Below are positions 33,685 to 43,041 of a DNA stretch of 64,000 nucleotides, in pieces; position 1 is the stretch's first letter; the number at the start of each line of letters is the position of its first letter. Origin of the DNA: Pseudomonadota bacterium. GTDB lineage: Bacteria > Pseudomonadota > Gammaproteobacteria > Steroidobacterales > Steroidobacteraceae. A program made the position numbers and the translations under genes. The notes under the pieces were generated by a model. It worked only from the letters and a program-made list of their open reading frames with translations. It searched no databases and was not told the origin of the DNA. The DNA is taken from the NCBI GenBank assembly GCA_021808195.1, contig JAKBCE010000015.1:14668-78667 (forward strand). The letters are read 5' to 3'.

Positions 33685-35892
33685 ATGATGGAACGGGAAT
33701 TCTTGACGTGCTGGCGGACGCTGTACTTCATGACGCTCCTGTCAATGGGCGTCACGGGCGTCGCGGCTGCGGCGGTGCCACCGGCTGTGCACCGAATCGC
33801 GGCGCGATGCCAGGCCGCAGCCACGATTGTTGGCGACTGTCTCGTTCACGCGCAACACTATGATCACGAATGGCTGACATACGGTCGTACCTACGATCAA
33901 CAGCGCTTCAGTACACTACGGCAAATCAACGCCAACAATGTGAGGCACCTCGGTCTGGCTTGGTATTATGATATCGGCGGCGATCGTCGTGTCCAGGAAT
34001 CGACCCCCCTGGTCGTGGGAAACGTCATGTACGTCACGGCGGCCTGGAGCCGGGTGATCGCCCTGAATGCCACAACAGGCAAGGTGCTCTGGACATTCGA
34101 TCCGCACGTACCGCGTGAATCCGATGCGCACGGCTGTTGCGGGCCTGCAAACCGCGGCGTCGCGGTTTGGCGAGGCCGCGTGTTCGTGGGCACATACGAT
34201 GGACGCCTGATTGCGCTCAGCGCCGCGACGGGTCGGCCGATTTGGTCGGTCAGGACTGCAAGCTGGCAGAGTGACTACACCATCACGGGTGCGCCGCTCG
34301 TGGTCAAAGGGCGGGTCATCATTGGCAATGGCGGCGGCGAGTTTGCGAACCGCGGATTCGTGACGGCGTATGACGCGCGCACCGGCAAGGAGGACTGGCG
34401 CTTCTTTACGGTGCCGGGCAAGCCCGGGGTCCGTGATGGAGAGCCATCCGATGACGTTCTCAATCGAATCGCCCGACCGACCTGGCACGGGCAATACTGG
34501 AAGGTGGGAGGAGGCGGAACGGTCTGGGACGGTCTATCGTACGATCCGCGGCTCGATCTGCTCTACGTTGGGACGGACAACGGCTCGCCGTGGAACGGCG
34601 AGGTACGCAGCGAAGGCCGTGGCGCCAACCTATTCATTACCTCCATCCTCGCGCTGCGGCCGGAAACCGGACAATACGTCTGGCACTTTCAGGAAGTCCC
34701 AGGCGACGTTTGGGATTATTCCGCGACACAGCAGATGATTCTTGCCAACCTGCGCATCGATGGCCGAATGCGCCGCGTGCTAATGCAGGCACCGAAAGAC
34801 GGTCTGTTCCTGATCATAGATCGCGCGACGGGAAAATTCATATCCGCAAAACCATTCACCGACATCAACTGGGCGCTCGGCATCAATCCGCGCACCGGCC
34901 GTCCACAGGAGAACCCGCAGGCCTTCTACGATGTTCCCAAGCATCGCTGGCTGGCCATTCCGGGCCCTGGGGGGGCACATAACTGGCAGCCGATGTCTTA
35001 CGATCCGGACACGGGACTTGTCTACCTGCCGGTGATGGACGCCGCATTCACCTATGCGGCCGCCAACCATTTCGTACGACGCAGAGTCGGCTGGAATACC
35101 GGTGACCATTTCGTGCCACTGCCGGAAAACCCTGCGGCTATTCACGCCATTGAGAAGCATCTGACCGGATATCTGGTCGCGTGGAATCCCCGTACGCAGC
35201 GACAAGCATGGGCCGCGCACATTGGCACTCCATGGAATGGCGGGGTGGTCTCGACGGCCGGCAACCTGGTATTCCAGGGCGACAGCATGGGGCGGTTCGC
35301 CGCATTCCGGGCGACCGATGGGAAGCGCGTGTGGACTGTCGCGACCCATACCGGAATCGTCGCGCCACCGATCACCTATCAGGTGGATGGTCAGCAGTAC
35401 GTGGCGGTCGAGACCGGTTGGGGAGGCGCGTTCGCGCTAGCGGCGGGCAAGCTTGCGCTCGATACGCAGGTTAACCAGGGCAACGTCCCGCGCCTGCTGG
35501 TATTCAAGCTCGGCGGACAGGTCGCAATGCCGGCGCCACCCCCGCGTCGCACCAACTGGCCTGCGCCGCCCAAGCTCACCGCCGGGGCGCGAAAGATCGC
35601 CGAGGGCCGGGCACGCTATCAGCAGTTCTGCAGCGCGTGCCATGGAGACAGTGCCGTCAGCGGAGGGGTATTGCCAGATTTGCGTCATGTTGCTGCACTC
35701 GGCGTACCGGCTCTCTGGCAGCGGATCGTCCGCGGCGGAATCCTCGGTGCAAGCGGTATGGTCTCGTTTGCGTCCGATCTGTCCGTCGCCGAGGCCGAAG
35801 CGGTGCGCGATTACGTGATCTACCGAGCCAATGAGACGCTGCAGCAGGCACATCGGTCAGTGGCCCATCAACAACCAACGCGCCGTCACTGA
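33685..35892 (+). CDS. PQQ-dependent quinohaemoprotein alcohol dehydrogenase (type II)
   Basis: A 735-residue periplasmic enzyme. It has a signal peptide (LYFMTLLSMGVTGVAAAA) and an eight-bladed PQQ propeller with the W-motifs GKVLWTFDPH, GKEDWRFFTV, GQYVWHFQEV and GKRVWTVATH. The vicinal disulfide HGCCGPANRG lies near residues 151-152. VGTDNGSPWNG is a family PQQ-pocket segment. A C-terminal cytochrome c domain carries CSACHG (near residue 649). Electrons go from PQQ to haem c and on to the respiratory chain. The substrate is an alcohol. It lies between the ALDH and Nu-GST genes, so a lignin-derived side-chain or benzylic alcohol is plausible. Confidence 0.9.
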   Translation: MMEREFLTCWRTLYFMTLLSMGVTGVAAAAVPPAVHRIAARCQAAATIVGDCLVHAQHYDHEWLTYGRTYDQQRFSTLRQINANNVRHLGLAWYYDIGGDRRVQESTPLVVGNVMYVTAAWSRVIALNATTGKVLWTFDPHVPRESDAHGCCGPANRGVAVWRGRVFVGTYDGRLIALSAATGRPIWSVRTASWQSDYTITGAPLVVKGRVIIGNGGGEFANRGFVTAYDARTGKEDWRFFTVPGKPGVRDGEPSDDVLNRIARPTWHGQYWKVGGGGTVWDGLSYDPRLDLLYVGTDNGSPWNGEVRSEGRGANLFITSILALRPETGQYVWHFQEVPGDVWDYSATQQMILANLRIDGRMRRVLMQAPKDGLFLIIDRATGKFISAKPFTDINWALGINPRTGRPQENPQAFYDVPKHRWLAIPGPGGAHNWQPMSYDPDTGLVYLPVMDAAFTYAAANHFVRRRVGWNTGDHFVPLPENPAAIHAIEKHLTGYLVAWNPRTQRQAWAAHIGTPWNGGVVSTAGNLVFQGDSMGRFAAFRATDGKRVWTVATHTGIVAPPITYQVDGQQYVAVETGWGGAFALAAGKLALDTQVNQGNVPRLLVFKLGGQVAMPAPPPRRTNWPAPPKLTAGARKIAEGRARYQQFCSACHGDSAVSGGVLPDLRHVAALGVPALWQRIVRGGILGASGMVSFASDLSVAEAEAVRDYVIYRANETLQQAHRSVAHQQPTRRH

Positions 35893-35914
35893 GAGCGCGG
35901 CGTAGGAGTTCGTC

Positions 35915-36583
35915 GTGATCGAACTTTTAACTTCAGAAACGCCCAACGGATGGAAAGTCTCAATTGCTCTCGAGGAGATGGGTTTGCCGTACACCTGGCG
36001 GCACATCAAGTTGTCACAGCGCGAGCAGAAGGAAGATTGGTACCTTGCGCTTAACCCCAATGGTCGGATCCCGACGATCATCGATCATGACGAGGCAGAC
36101 TTCGTTGTATTCGAATCGGGGGCAATTCTGCTCTACCTGGCTGAAAAGAGCGGCATGCTTCTGCCGAGGGACCGCAAAGGGCGCTCCTGTGTCATGCAAT
36201 GGTTGATGTTCCAGATGTCCGGAATCGGACCGATGATGGGGCAGGCCAATGTGTTTCTCCGCTACGCACCGGAGAAGATTCCGTACGCAATAGAGCGGTA
36301 TCAGCGCGAGGTGCTACGCCTGTTCGGTGTGCTCGACCGCCAGCTCGCCGACAGTGATTACGTTGCGGGCGAATACTCCATTGCGGACATTGCGCTGTGG
36401 CCTTGGATCAACGGTCACGACTGGTCGGGCGTCAGCCTGGATGAGTTTGCGAATCTGCGTCGCTGGCATGTACGGATCAAGGATCGGCCCGCGGTCACAA
36501 GGGGGCTTGCGATTCCACCGCCTGTCGACCTCGGTAGTCGCACCCAGGCAACCGTGGATGCAGGCCGGAAGTTCCTCGTTTGA
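35915..36583 (+). CDS. Nu-class glutathione S-transferase (YfcG/YghU-like)
   Basis: A 222-residue GST with the Nu-class N-terminus [26 protein letters not shown], whose Thr9 and Asn11 bind glutathione. [34 protein letters not shown] supplies the cis-Pro loop and Glu-Ser. The start is a GTG at 35915 with AGGAG at 35904-35908. Nu-class enzymes lack the classical Ser/Tyr thiol residue and have disulfide-bond reductase activity. In Novosphingobium a Nu-class GST removes glutathione from the beta-etherase product. That precedent and the neighbours make the same role likely here. Confidence 0.82.
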   Translation: MIELLTSETPNGWKVSIALEEMGLPYTWRHIKLSQREQKEDWYLALNPNGRIPTIIDHDEADFVVFESGAILLYLAEKSGMLLPRDRKGRSCVMQWLMFQMSGIGPMMGQANVFLRYAPEKIPYAIERYQREVLRLFGVLDRQLADSDYVAGEYSIADIALWPWINGHDWSGVSLDEFANLRRWHVRIKDRPAVTRGLAIPPPVDLGSRTQATVDAGRKFLV

Positions 36584-38049
36584 GTGTCGTGGACTTGCAG
36601 TCCGATGTGACGCGGCCCGATGCGCTCGAACCGTCCGCGGAGCCGGGTAATTCATCGGCGAGCGCTCCGTGGCCGAGCTCACGTCAGGCGTGGTATGCGG
36701 TAGTCATTTTCAGTCTGGCATTGGCCATTAATTTTCTAGATCGCGGCATTCTCACTCTGCTCATCCCCCCGATAAAGCGCGATTTACATCTCTCCGACAC
36801 GCAGGTGAGTCTGCTCATCGGGTTCGCATTCGTAATTTTCTATCTCATTGTCGGACTGCCGATCGCGCGTCTGGTCGACACTCGTAGCCGCAGGCTCATC
36901 ATCGGGACGGGACTTGCGATCTGGAGCGTCATGACCGGCGTGTGTGGGTTGGCGCGTACTTTTTGGGAATTGTTCGCCGCAAGGGTCGGGGTTGGAGTCG
37001 GGGAGGCCTGCAATGGACCGGCCACCTTCTCGATGATGGCAGATCTGTTCCCACCAGAGAAGCTTTCGCGCGCGATCGCGGTACTGAATTTCGGCTTCGT
37101 GCTCGGCACCGGTAGCGCATTGCTGCTGGGCGGCGCGGTGGTTCAGTACGTATCGAGTCTGCCGCCGATCGTGCTGCCCGGAATCGGCGTGATGCATGCA
37201 TGGCAAATCACATTCATGCTCGTCGGCATTCCCGGCTTGCTCGTCGCTATGCTCTTTACCACTGTCCTCGAGCCGGTGCGGCGTGCTCACGGCTCTTTCA
37301 GCACCGTCGTGGCGCTTGAAAAAACGGTGGTTGAATCTGATGCGCCTAGCGCGCACCCGGCGGGTGCGCGACCGTTGCAATCGCTGCCGGTCCGCACGGT
37401 GGCGCGTTTCATGTGGGACAATCGCGCGACCTACGGGCCGATGTTCCTCGGGCTCGCGATGAACGTCATTCTCGCCTTTGGTGTGCAGGCCTGGGTGCCA
37501 ACCTTCTTCTATCGGCAATATGGTTGGACTATGGCGCAGGCGGGCTGGGCCACCGGTATCGTACTGGTCTTCACGGCGCCGTTTGGTCTGATGACTGGCA
37601 GCTTCCTGTCGGAGTGGCTCCATAGGCGAGGCTACGCGGATGCTGACCTGCGGGTGACACTCATCGGGATCGTCGCAGCCATTCCGCTGTCGATCGCCTT
37701 CCCGCTGATGCCCTCGGGAAAGCTCGCCGTCGCGCTGCTCGGTGTCCAGTTCTTCATCAACATGCTGCTGCCCGGCCCGCAGAACGCGGCTCTGCAGATC
37801 GTCACGCCGAGCGAGATGCGCGGACAGGTCACGGCGTTCTTTCTGTTCATATTCAATGTCGTCGGTTTCGGCTTCGGTCCCACCTTCGTCGCCCTGCTCA
37901 CCGATCACGTGTTCAGAAGCGATGCGCTGCTGCGCGACTCACTCGCAACTACGGCTGTCATTATGGGGCCGCTGGCCGCGCTCAGCATCTGGTGGGGGCT
38001 GAAGGCATATGGACAAAGCGTGGTGCGGGCGCGCAGCTGGACGAGGTGA
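36580..38049 (+). CDS. MFS transporter, spinster/aromatic-acid type
   Basis: A 489-residue permease with 12 TM segments. A Ser/Pro-rich cytoplasmic N-terminus of about 35 residues leads to [36 protein letters not shown], typical of MFS carriers found beside aromatic and terpene catabolic genes. The loop 2-3 motif is degenerate ([14 protein letters not shown]). The start is a TTG at 36580 that overlaps the GST stop (TTGA); a GTG at 36589 is an alternative. It probably imports the compound handled by this operon across the inner membrane. The substrate is unknown. Confidence 0.8.
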   Translation: MSVVDLQSDVTRPDALEPSAEPGNSSASAPWPSSRQAWYAVVIFSLALAINFLDRGILTLLIPPIKRDLHLSDTQVSLLIGFAFVIFYLIVGLPIARLVDTRSRRLIIGTGLAIWSVMTGVCGLARTFWELFAARVGVGVGEACNGPATFSMMADLFPPEKLSRAIAVLNFGFVLGTGSALLLGGAVVQYVSSLPPIVLPGIGVMHAWQITFMLVGIPGLLVAMLFTTVLEPVRRAHGSFSTVVALEKTVVESDAPSAHPAGARPLQSLPVRTVARFMWDNRATYGPMFLGLAMNVILAFGVQAWVPTFFYRQYGWTMAQAGWATGIVLVFTAPFGLMTGSFLSEWLHRRGYADADLRVTLIGIVAAIPLSIAFPLMPSGKLAVALLGVQFFINMLLPGPQNAALQIVTPSEMRGQVTAFFLFIFNVVGFGFGPTFVALLTDHVFRSDALLRDSLATTAVIMGPLAALSIWWGLKAYGQSVVRARSWTR

Positions 38050-38087
38050 GCAGTCGTTCGCAGAGCCCTCGGTCAGCCTCCGGGCCA

Positions 38088-39164
38088 TCACAGGCCGAAT
38101 ACCTGCTCGGCGTTGGTCTGATAAAACATGCGTCGCTGCTCGATGCTCTGCGAGCCGTGCTCCATCTCACCAACTTCTGCAGCGACGAATTGGTAAGGGT
38201 AGTCCATCGCATATAGGACTCGATCCATACCGAGCACATCCTGGCAGAAGCGAATGGCCGGCGCCCAGGCCATGCCGCTGCTCGTAACGAACACATTTTC
38301 GCGCAGATATTCGCTCGGGCGCCTCTCGAGCGGCTTCAGGAATGCATAACGTCCCGAGGCGAGTGTGGCACGATGCATGTAATCGATGCGGAACAGCCAG
38401 AATGGCAACGCTTCCCCGAGATGGCCGACGACGACCTTGAGGTTCGGAAAGCGATCGAATACGCCACTGGTGATCAGCGCCAGCAGATGCATTCCGGTCT
38501 CCACACCAAATCCGTAAATCGCACCATCGAGTCCGCGCTGCAGCAGCGGACCGATCAAGTCGTTCGATGGGCTGTTCGGATGTAGATACACCGGTACATC
38601 AAGCGCTTCGGCGGCCGCAAATATGTCCCAGAATTTCGGGTCGTCGAAATATTCTCCATGGGTATGTGAATTCAGGATCATTCCGCGCAGACCGAGCTGC
38701 CGCACGGCACGCTCGAGCTCCTTGGCGGCCTCCGCCGGATGCTGTGGGGCAACTGCGGCGAGCCCGGCGAGGCGGTCGGGGTGTTTGCGAATCGCCGCGG
38801 CGAGCTGGTCATTGCTCGAGTGGGCGACCGCCACCGCCGTTGCGGGGTCGAAAATCTGCACTCCAGGGGAGGTCAGCGACAGAATTTGCAGATCGATTCC
38901 GGTGGCGTCCATGTCGCTGATACGTCGCTCGTCGAGGTACTGCAGGCGCTCGATGATCCGGCGTGCTCGTTCGCTCGGGCTGCCGAGATAGAAGCCCCAG
39001 AGACTGTGAAAGCCGCGATCCTGCGGCTCGCCCCGGGCCAGCAGCTGCCGGTACAGGTCGAACATCTCGGTGGTGGCGAACGCCTCCTCGGTCGCAATGC
39101 GGCGATACCCGGGCGTCTGCGCCCCCGAGCCAATGTCCGTTCCATTGTCCCCGCCATTACTCAT
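38088..39164 (-). CDS. LigW-like amidohydrolase decarboxylase
   Basis: A 358-residue metal enzyme of the amidohydrolase_2 family. The N-terminal motif is RRIATEEAFATTEM (Glu26/Glu27 in place of HxH), and the rest includes SLWGFYLGSPSERARRI, ERRISDMDATGIDLQILSLTSPGVQ, NSHTHGEYFDD, GAIYGFGVETGMHLLALI, VGHLGEALPFWLFRIDYMH and YAMDYPYQF. From memory these follow 5-carboxyvanillate decarboxylase LigW closely, including the EEAF motif. LigW uses Mn2+ to turn 5-carboxyvanillate into vanillate in biphenyl (5-5) lignin catabolism. Related gamma-resorcylate decarboxylases are an alternative. It is encoded just after an AraC regulator. Confidence 0.78.
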   Translation of the reverse strand: MSNGGDNGTDIGSGAQTPGYRRIATEEAFATTEMFDLYRQLLARGEPQDRGFHSLWGFYLGSPSERARRIIERLQYLDERRISDMDATGIDLQILSLTSPGVQIFDPATAVAVAHSSNDQLAAAIRKHPDRLAGLAAVAPQHPAEAAKELERAVRQLGLRGMILNSHTHGEYFDDPKFWDIFAAAEALDVPVYLHPNSPSNDLIGPLLQRGLDGAIYGFGVETGMHLLALITSGVFDRFPNLKVVVGHLGEALPFWLFRIDYMHRATLASGRYAFLKPLERRPSEYLRENVFVTSSGMAWAPAIRFCQDVLGMDRVLYAMDYPYQFVAAEVGEMEHGSQSIEQRRMFYQTNAEQVFGL

Positions 39165-39254
39165 GAATCGCGCTCCGCCACTGATTGAACGGTTGACCCG
39201 CGCCTGCGGCCCGCGTGTCCTGCGGCCGTGGCGAAACGGTGGATCGAAAGCCCC

Positions 39255-40211
39255 TCAGGTCTGATGCTGCCGCTGGAACTCTCGCGGCGACATGCCATAG
39301 TGCGCGCGGAACGCTCGCCCGAAGTGCGTGGCACTGTTGAAGCCCATCGCAAATGAAATCGCTGTAATGGTGTGCGTGGGCTGCGGTTGGCGCAGCGATC
39401 GGGCGCATTCCTCGAGGCGCCTGCGCAAAATGTAGCGGGCAACTGTCTCGGACTCCTGCGAGAAGATGCGATGCATGTAGCGTGGCGTCATGCGGCACGC
39501 CGCCGCCACCTGCGCCGGAGTCAGGTCCGGGTCCGCAAGGTGCTCCTCGATCCAGCTGATGATGCGCATGCGGTGAGCGGTTGCAATCGAAGACTGGTGC
39601 GCAGTCGCACTCAGCGTTTCGGCATAGGCGGCCGAGAGCAGCTCGAGAATCACCCGCGTGATGCGTTCAGCCGCGGCTGCATCGAGTTCCTGCCAGCCAC
39701 GCGACCAGAGATTGCACAGAAAATGCGAGAGCAGCCCCGAAGGGCCCGCCTGGCCGGACATCGAGATCGCGACGACGCGCTCCGGAAATGCGATATAGCG
39801 CCGCAACAGCGTGTGCGGGATGCCGACGACCAGCATCGCGTTGTCACCCTGAAACTGCATTTCGTACGGTCGCGTGGTATCGCAGAGCGTAAAGCCACCT
39901 GAGCTGATTCGTGCCTCACGCCCGTCCTGGCGATTGATACTCTGGCCTTCGGTCTGAATCTGCAGAAAAAACCGCGCTTCGCGTGTCTGAGCGACATGCG
40001 CACGCAGGTGCCGGACCCGCTGCGCTGCCGATCGCGCCACTCCCATGCGTAGCTCGCCGAAGGTCCCGCGCGTGATGGTGCCGTCGAAATTGCGCACATC
40101 CTCCGGATCGGACACGATCGGCGTGAAGGAATTGCACGCGACCTCGTTCCAGTACTGCAGCTTGTGCCGCCGGTCGATCCCGGCGGTGCAGAATGTTTCG
40201 CACGGACTCAT
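39255..40211 (-). CDS. AraC/XylS-family regulator (FeaR-like N-terminal domain)
   Basis: A 318-residue activator. The N-terminal half is an AraC_binding_2-type sensor (WNEVACNSFTPIVSDPEDVRNFDGTI). The C-terminal HTH pair reads RIISWIEEHLADPDLTPAQVAAACRMTPRYMHRIF and ITAISFAMGFNSATHFGRAFRAHYGMSPREFQ. Proteins of this build control aromatic degradation (FeaR, XylS). A motif matching the shared palindrome of the island lies 26-35 bases upstream of its ATG (40237-40246). Transcribed with the LigW-like gene, it may sense an aromatic acid. Confidence 0.88.
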   Translation of the reverse strand: MSPCETFCTAGIDRRHKLQYWNEVACNSFTPIVSDPEDVRNFDGTITRGTFGELRMGVARSAAQRVRHLRAHVAQTREARFFLQIQTEGQSINRQDGREARISSGGFTLCDTTRPYEMQFQGDNAMLVVGIPHTLLRRYIAFPERVVAISMSGQAGPSGLLSHFLCNLWSRGWQELDAAAAERITRVILELLSAAYAETLSATAHQSSIATAHRMRIISWIEEHLADPDLTPAQVAAACRMTPRYMHRIFSQESETVARYILRRRLEECARSLRQPQPTHTITAISFAMGFNSATHFGRAFRAHYGMSPREFQRQHQT

Positions 40212-40236
40212 GGCTGATTCCCCCCATCAATCTATT

Positions 40237-40246
40237 GGACTATCCG
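40237..40246. promoter_or_regulatory. GGACTATCCG site upstream of the AraC gene
   Basis: One base different from GGACAATCCG, which occurs in two other non-coding regions of the island (41925-41937 and 44598-44608). Here it lies 26-35 bases before the start codon at 40211, where a repressor or autoregulator could act. Confidence 0.4.
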
Positions 40247-40296
40247 AGCGGGATCCTGTGCGGATGGATTGCCACCGCAGCGTCTGCCGATTGAAT

Positions 40297-41763
40297 CTAG
40301 GCTTGATGCACGGCCTTGGCGATCAGACAGGCGGCAACACCCTCTGGCCCGTCCTCGGCACCGTGGCCGCTGTGCTTGACCCCCTGAAACGGGCTGTCTG
40401 CTCCGGCAATCGCCGTGGTGTTAATGCCGATCATGCCGCATTCGATCGCGTCGGCGATAAGGTTCGCGCGACGCCCATTTTCCGTAAATGCGAACGCCGC
40501 CAGCGCGTAGGGCAGTCGATTGGCCTGCTCTACCGCCTCGTCAAAATTGCCAAAGCGCGAAAATACTGCGACCGGCCCGAACGGCTCCTCGTTCATGATC
40601 CGGGCAGATGTGGGTACGTCTGCGAGCACGGTGGGTGCGAAGAAATGGCCGCGCTCGCCCAGCCGTCGGCCCCCGCAGATGAGGCGGGCGCCGTGGCTGA
40701 GCGCCTCGCCGATTAGCCCGTCCACAGCCGCCGGGCGACGCGCGTTGGCCATCGGCCCCATCTCGATCCCGTGCGCACTACCGTCTCCGACCCGCACTGC
40801 GCTCATGCGAGCCGAGAATGCGTCGAGAAACCGATCGTGAATGCTCGCGTGAATATAAAAGCGCGTCGGCGACACGCACACTTGGCCGGCATTGCGAATC
40901 TTAGCCGTCGTCAGGACCTGTACTGCGCGGTCGACATCGGCATCATCAAAAACAAGCACCGGCGCGTGTCCTCCCAGCTCCAGTGTGGTCCGCGTGAGCG
41001 TCTCGGCCGCAAGCTTTGCCAGCTGTTTGCCGACCACGGTCGATCCGGTGAAGGACATCTTGCGCACGACCGAGGAGGCAAGCAGATGTCGCGAGACCTC
41101 ATCCGGTACGCCAAATACCAGCTGCACCACCCCGGGTGGCAGGCCGGCGTCGCATAGCGCTTGCGCCACGGCGATCGCCGAGGCCGGAGCCTCCTCTGCC
41201 GGCTTGAGGATGACCGAGCATCCGGCCGCGATCGGTGCGCCCAATTTGCGCGCCGGATTGCCGACCGGAAAGTTCCACGGCGCAAATGCGACGACCGGTC
41301 CAACGGGTTCGTGAACCACCATTGAGCGGCTTCCGGTGGGTCGAACGAGCACCCGGCCGTACAGGCGGGCCGCCTCCGCCGCGTAGAACTCAAACAGGCC
41401 GGCGGCTGCCTGAACTTCCATACGCGCCTCGGTCAGGGTCTTACCCTCCTCGCGCGTGGCGACTGCCGCGATGTGCTCCACCCGTCCGCGCAGCAGCTGC
41501 GCCGCCCGCGTCAGCACGATGCTGCGCTCCGCAGGAGTGGATTTGCGCCAGGTGCGAAAGGCACGTGCGGCCGCCTGGAGCGCCCGATCGAGATCGCGCG
41601 CATCGGCGAGTGGCAGCATGCCGATGACCTCGCCCGTGGCGGGATTCACTACTGGCTGGGTACGGCGCCCGTTCGCAGCGAGCCACTCGCCGTCAATGTA
41701 CAGCCGCAAATCGGGCTCGGTGCTCGCCGAAACCGGCATCACCGCGGATTCATCCGCGCTCAT
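40297..41763 (-). CDS. Aldehyde dehydrogenase, succinate-semialdehyde dehydrogenase-like
   Basis: A 488-residue ALDH. Motifs are PWNFPVGNPARKLGAPIAAGCSVILKPA, SFTGSTVVGK, catalytic Glu in LELGGHAPV, and catalytic Cys in RNAGQVCVSPTR. The closest broad match is the NAD(P)-dependent SSADH/GabD-like subgroup, but many aromatic aldehyde dehydrogenases share this layout. The ATG at 41763 is used; a GTG at 41772 would add three residues. It is encoded upstream of the AraC and LigW-like genes on the same strand. Lignostilbene cleavage yields vanillin-type aldehydes, which it could oxidise. Confidence 0.85.
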   Translation of the reverse strand: MSADESAVMPVSASTEPDLRLYIDGEWLAANGRRTQPVVNPATGEVIGMLPLADARDLDRALQAAARAFRTWRKSTPAERSIVLTRAAQLLRGRVEHIAAVATREEGKTLTEARMEVQAAAGLFEFYAAEAARLYGRVLVRPTGSRSMVVHEPVGPVVAFAPWNFPVGNPARKLGAPIAAGCSVILKPAEEAPASAIAVAQALCDAGLPPGVVQLVFGVPDEVSRHLLASSVVRKMSFTGSTVVGKQLAKLAAETLTRTTLELGGHAPVLVFDDADVDRAVQVLTTAKIRNAGQVCVSPTRFYIHASIHDRFLDAFSARMSAVRVGDGSAHGIEMGPMANARRPAAVDGLIGEALSHGARLICGGRRLGERGHFFAPTVLADVPTSARIMNEEPFGPVAVFSRFGNFDEAVEQANRLPYALAAFAFTENGRRANLIADAIECGMIGINTTAIAGADSPFQGVKHSGHGAEDGPEGVAACLIAKAVHQA

Positions 41764-42225
41764 CGCTGCCACCGACTCGAGGATTTACAGGGGCTCCTGG
41801 CAGTGCGCGTGTCAGCAGAGCACATGCCGTCGAATCGCCAACATCAGGCGCAGCGATGGTGTCACGCAGATTGGCTCTACGGAGGGCCAAGAACACGAAC
41901 GACCCCTGGTGTCTCGGAGTAATGGCGGATTGTCCGCTCATGACCGACTGTACCGGAGGCACCTCGTGCGAGCCAAGATAATTCCGCGATAAGTGATATG
42001 CCAATTCGGTTCGAATTCCCTGGCAAACTACTAACGTTCCATGGGGCGCACACATGCGTTCATCTCCAACCATTGAGCACAGCAGTTCGCTCTTCCCTCC
42101 GAGTCGGCAGGTGCGCAGAAACCTGTTGCTGCCGCAGCTGTCGCGGAGCGGCTGACGCCCGCTGGTTCAGTTGATCGGCAGAGCGCCCGTTGAGCTGGTC
42201 TGCCCGATCAGCGCCATGAAAGCCG
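41764..42225. other. 462 bp regulatory gap between the NTF2-like and ALDH genes
   Basis: Both flanking genes are on the reverse strand. Open frames here are weak and overlap the flanking genes, so I call no gene. It should contain the ALDH promoter. A clear palindrome, GCGGATTGTCCGC, lies at 41925-41937. The stretch 41970-42040 is noticeably AT-richer than its surroundings and could hold a promoter. Confidence 0.5.
41925..41937. promoter_or_regulatory. GCGGA-TTG-TCCGC palindrome upstream of the ALDH gene
   Basis: A 13-base inverted repeat with 5-base arms. Read on the reverse strand it contains GGACAATCCGC, exactly the 11 bases found at 44598-44608 between the dioxygenase and the other AraC gene. 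It lies about 160 bases upstream of the ALDH start. Confidence 0.45.
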
Positions 42226-42981
42226 TCAGCCCCGGTGCGTGGCGGCGCGCTCGCCGTCGCGTACGCGATCGGCCTCCCATCGCTCGGCCACGATTTCTCG
42301 GCCGGTGATCGGATGCGGCATGTGGAACGGCACCAACCGATGAGTCGGCCAAAGCCATCGCTCCGGCAGGAGCTCATCGGGACCACTCGGGTCCTGTGGG
42401 TATGTTTTCTCCGGAAACGGCACGTATTCGGGCTTGGTGTTGGCCCAGCCGCTGTCAAAATCCGCATGCCACTGAGGCACGTAGTTGAGAACGTGGATGC
42501 GCCACTTGCTGTTGACCTTCTTATACGTGTTCTCATAGATGCCACCCTCCCACCACTGGCGCGGTACCTGGGCGGGGTCATTCGCATCGAGGTAGTCTTT
42601 GTGTCTTCCGGCCTGCATCAGCGAGCGAGCCCGGCCGTACGCCGTCACACCATCTGGCAATACGTTGATGATGTCCTGTAACTGGGGATGATCCAGCAGA
42701 AAGCCGTCGATCGGTCCGTTGTTGCCGTGCGTGAAGCGCTTCTGGAAGCGATCGACATAGAGGCGGCGGATCCCTTCTTTGCCCTTCCAGACGCCACCGA
42801 AAAAACGGACCTGTCCGTCCTCGGTAAACAAGTCCACCGTTTCCCGATACAGACACTTGTCGATCAGGTAACCGTAGAGGAACTGCAGCTTGCGGATATC
42901 GAGCTCGTCCTCTCGGACCTGCAGACGCTGGTCCAGTCGGGCAACCAGGGTCTCGAGGCGGCTGATGCGATCTTCATTCAT
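42226..42981 (-). CDS. NTF2/SnoaL-like protein, candidate diarylpropane lyase (LdpA-like)
   Basis: A 251-residue protein with a short N-terminal helix (ISRLETLVARLDQRLQVREDELDIRKLQ) and a SnoaL/NTF2-type domain: FLYGYLIDKCLYRETVDLFTEDGQVRFFGGVWKGKEGIRRLY, then WWEGGIYENTYKKVNSKWRIHVLNYVPQWHADF. The family fold is recognised with fair confidence; the specific function is inferred. LdpA (formerly LsdE) of Novosphingobium is an NTF2-fold enzyme that removes formaldehyde from a beta-1 dimer to give lignostilbene, the substrate of the dioxygenase encoded 60 bases upstream here. The pair arrangement fits that pathway. Confidence 0.68.
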   Translation of the reverse strand: MNEDRISRLETLVARLDQRLQVREDELDIRKLQFLYGYLIDKCLYRETVDLFTEDGQVRFFGGVWKGKEGIRRLYVDRFQKRFTHGNNGPIDGFLLDHPQLQDIINVLPDGVTAYGRARSLMQAGRHKDYLDANDPAQVPRQWWEGGIYENTYKKVNSKWRIHVLNYVPQWHADFDSGWANTKPEYVPFPEKTYPQDPSGPDELLPERWLWPTHRLVPFHMPHPITGREIVAERWEADRVRDGERAATHRG

Positions 42982-43041
42982 CGGCGTGCTTCTCCGGGTT
43001 GAAAGTCACGGGTTGTTCCGCATTGCGGCGCACGCTCTGTA

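Noticed and set aside
42060..42587. Reverse-strand 175-codon frame overlapping the NTF2-like gene
   Set aside because: It overlaps the NTF2-like gene in another frame and its product is a low-complexity Arg/Ser-rich sequence typical of shadow frames.
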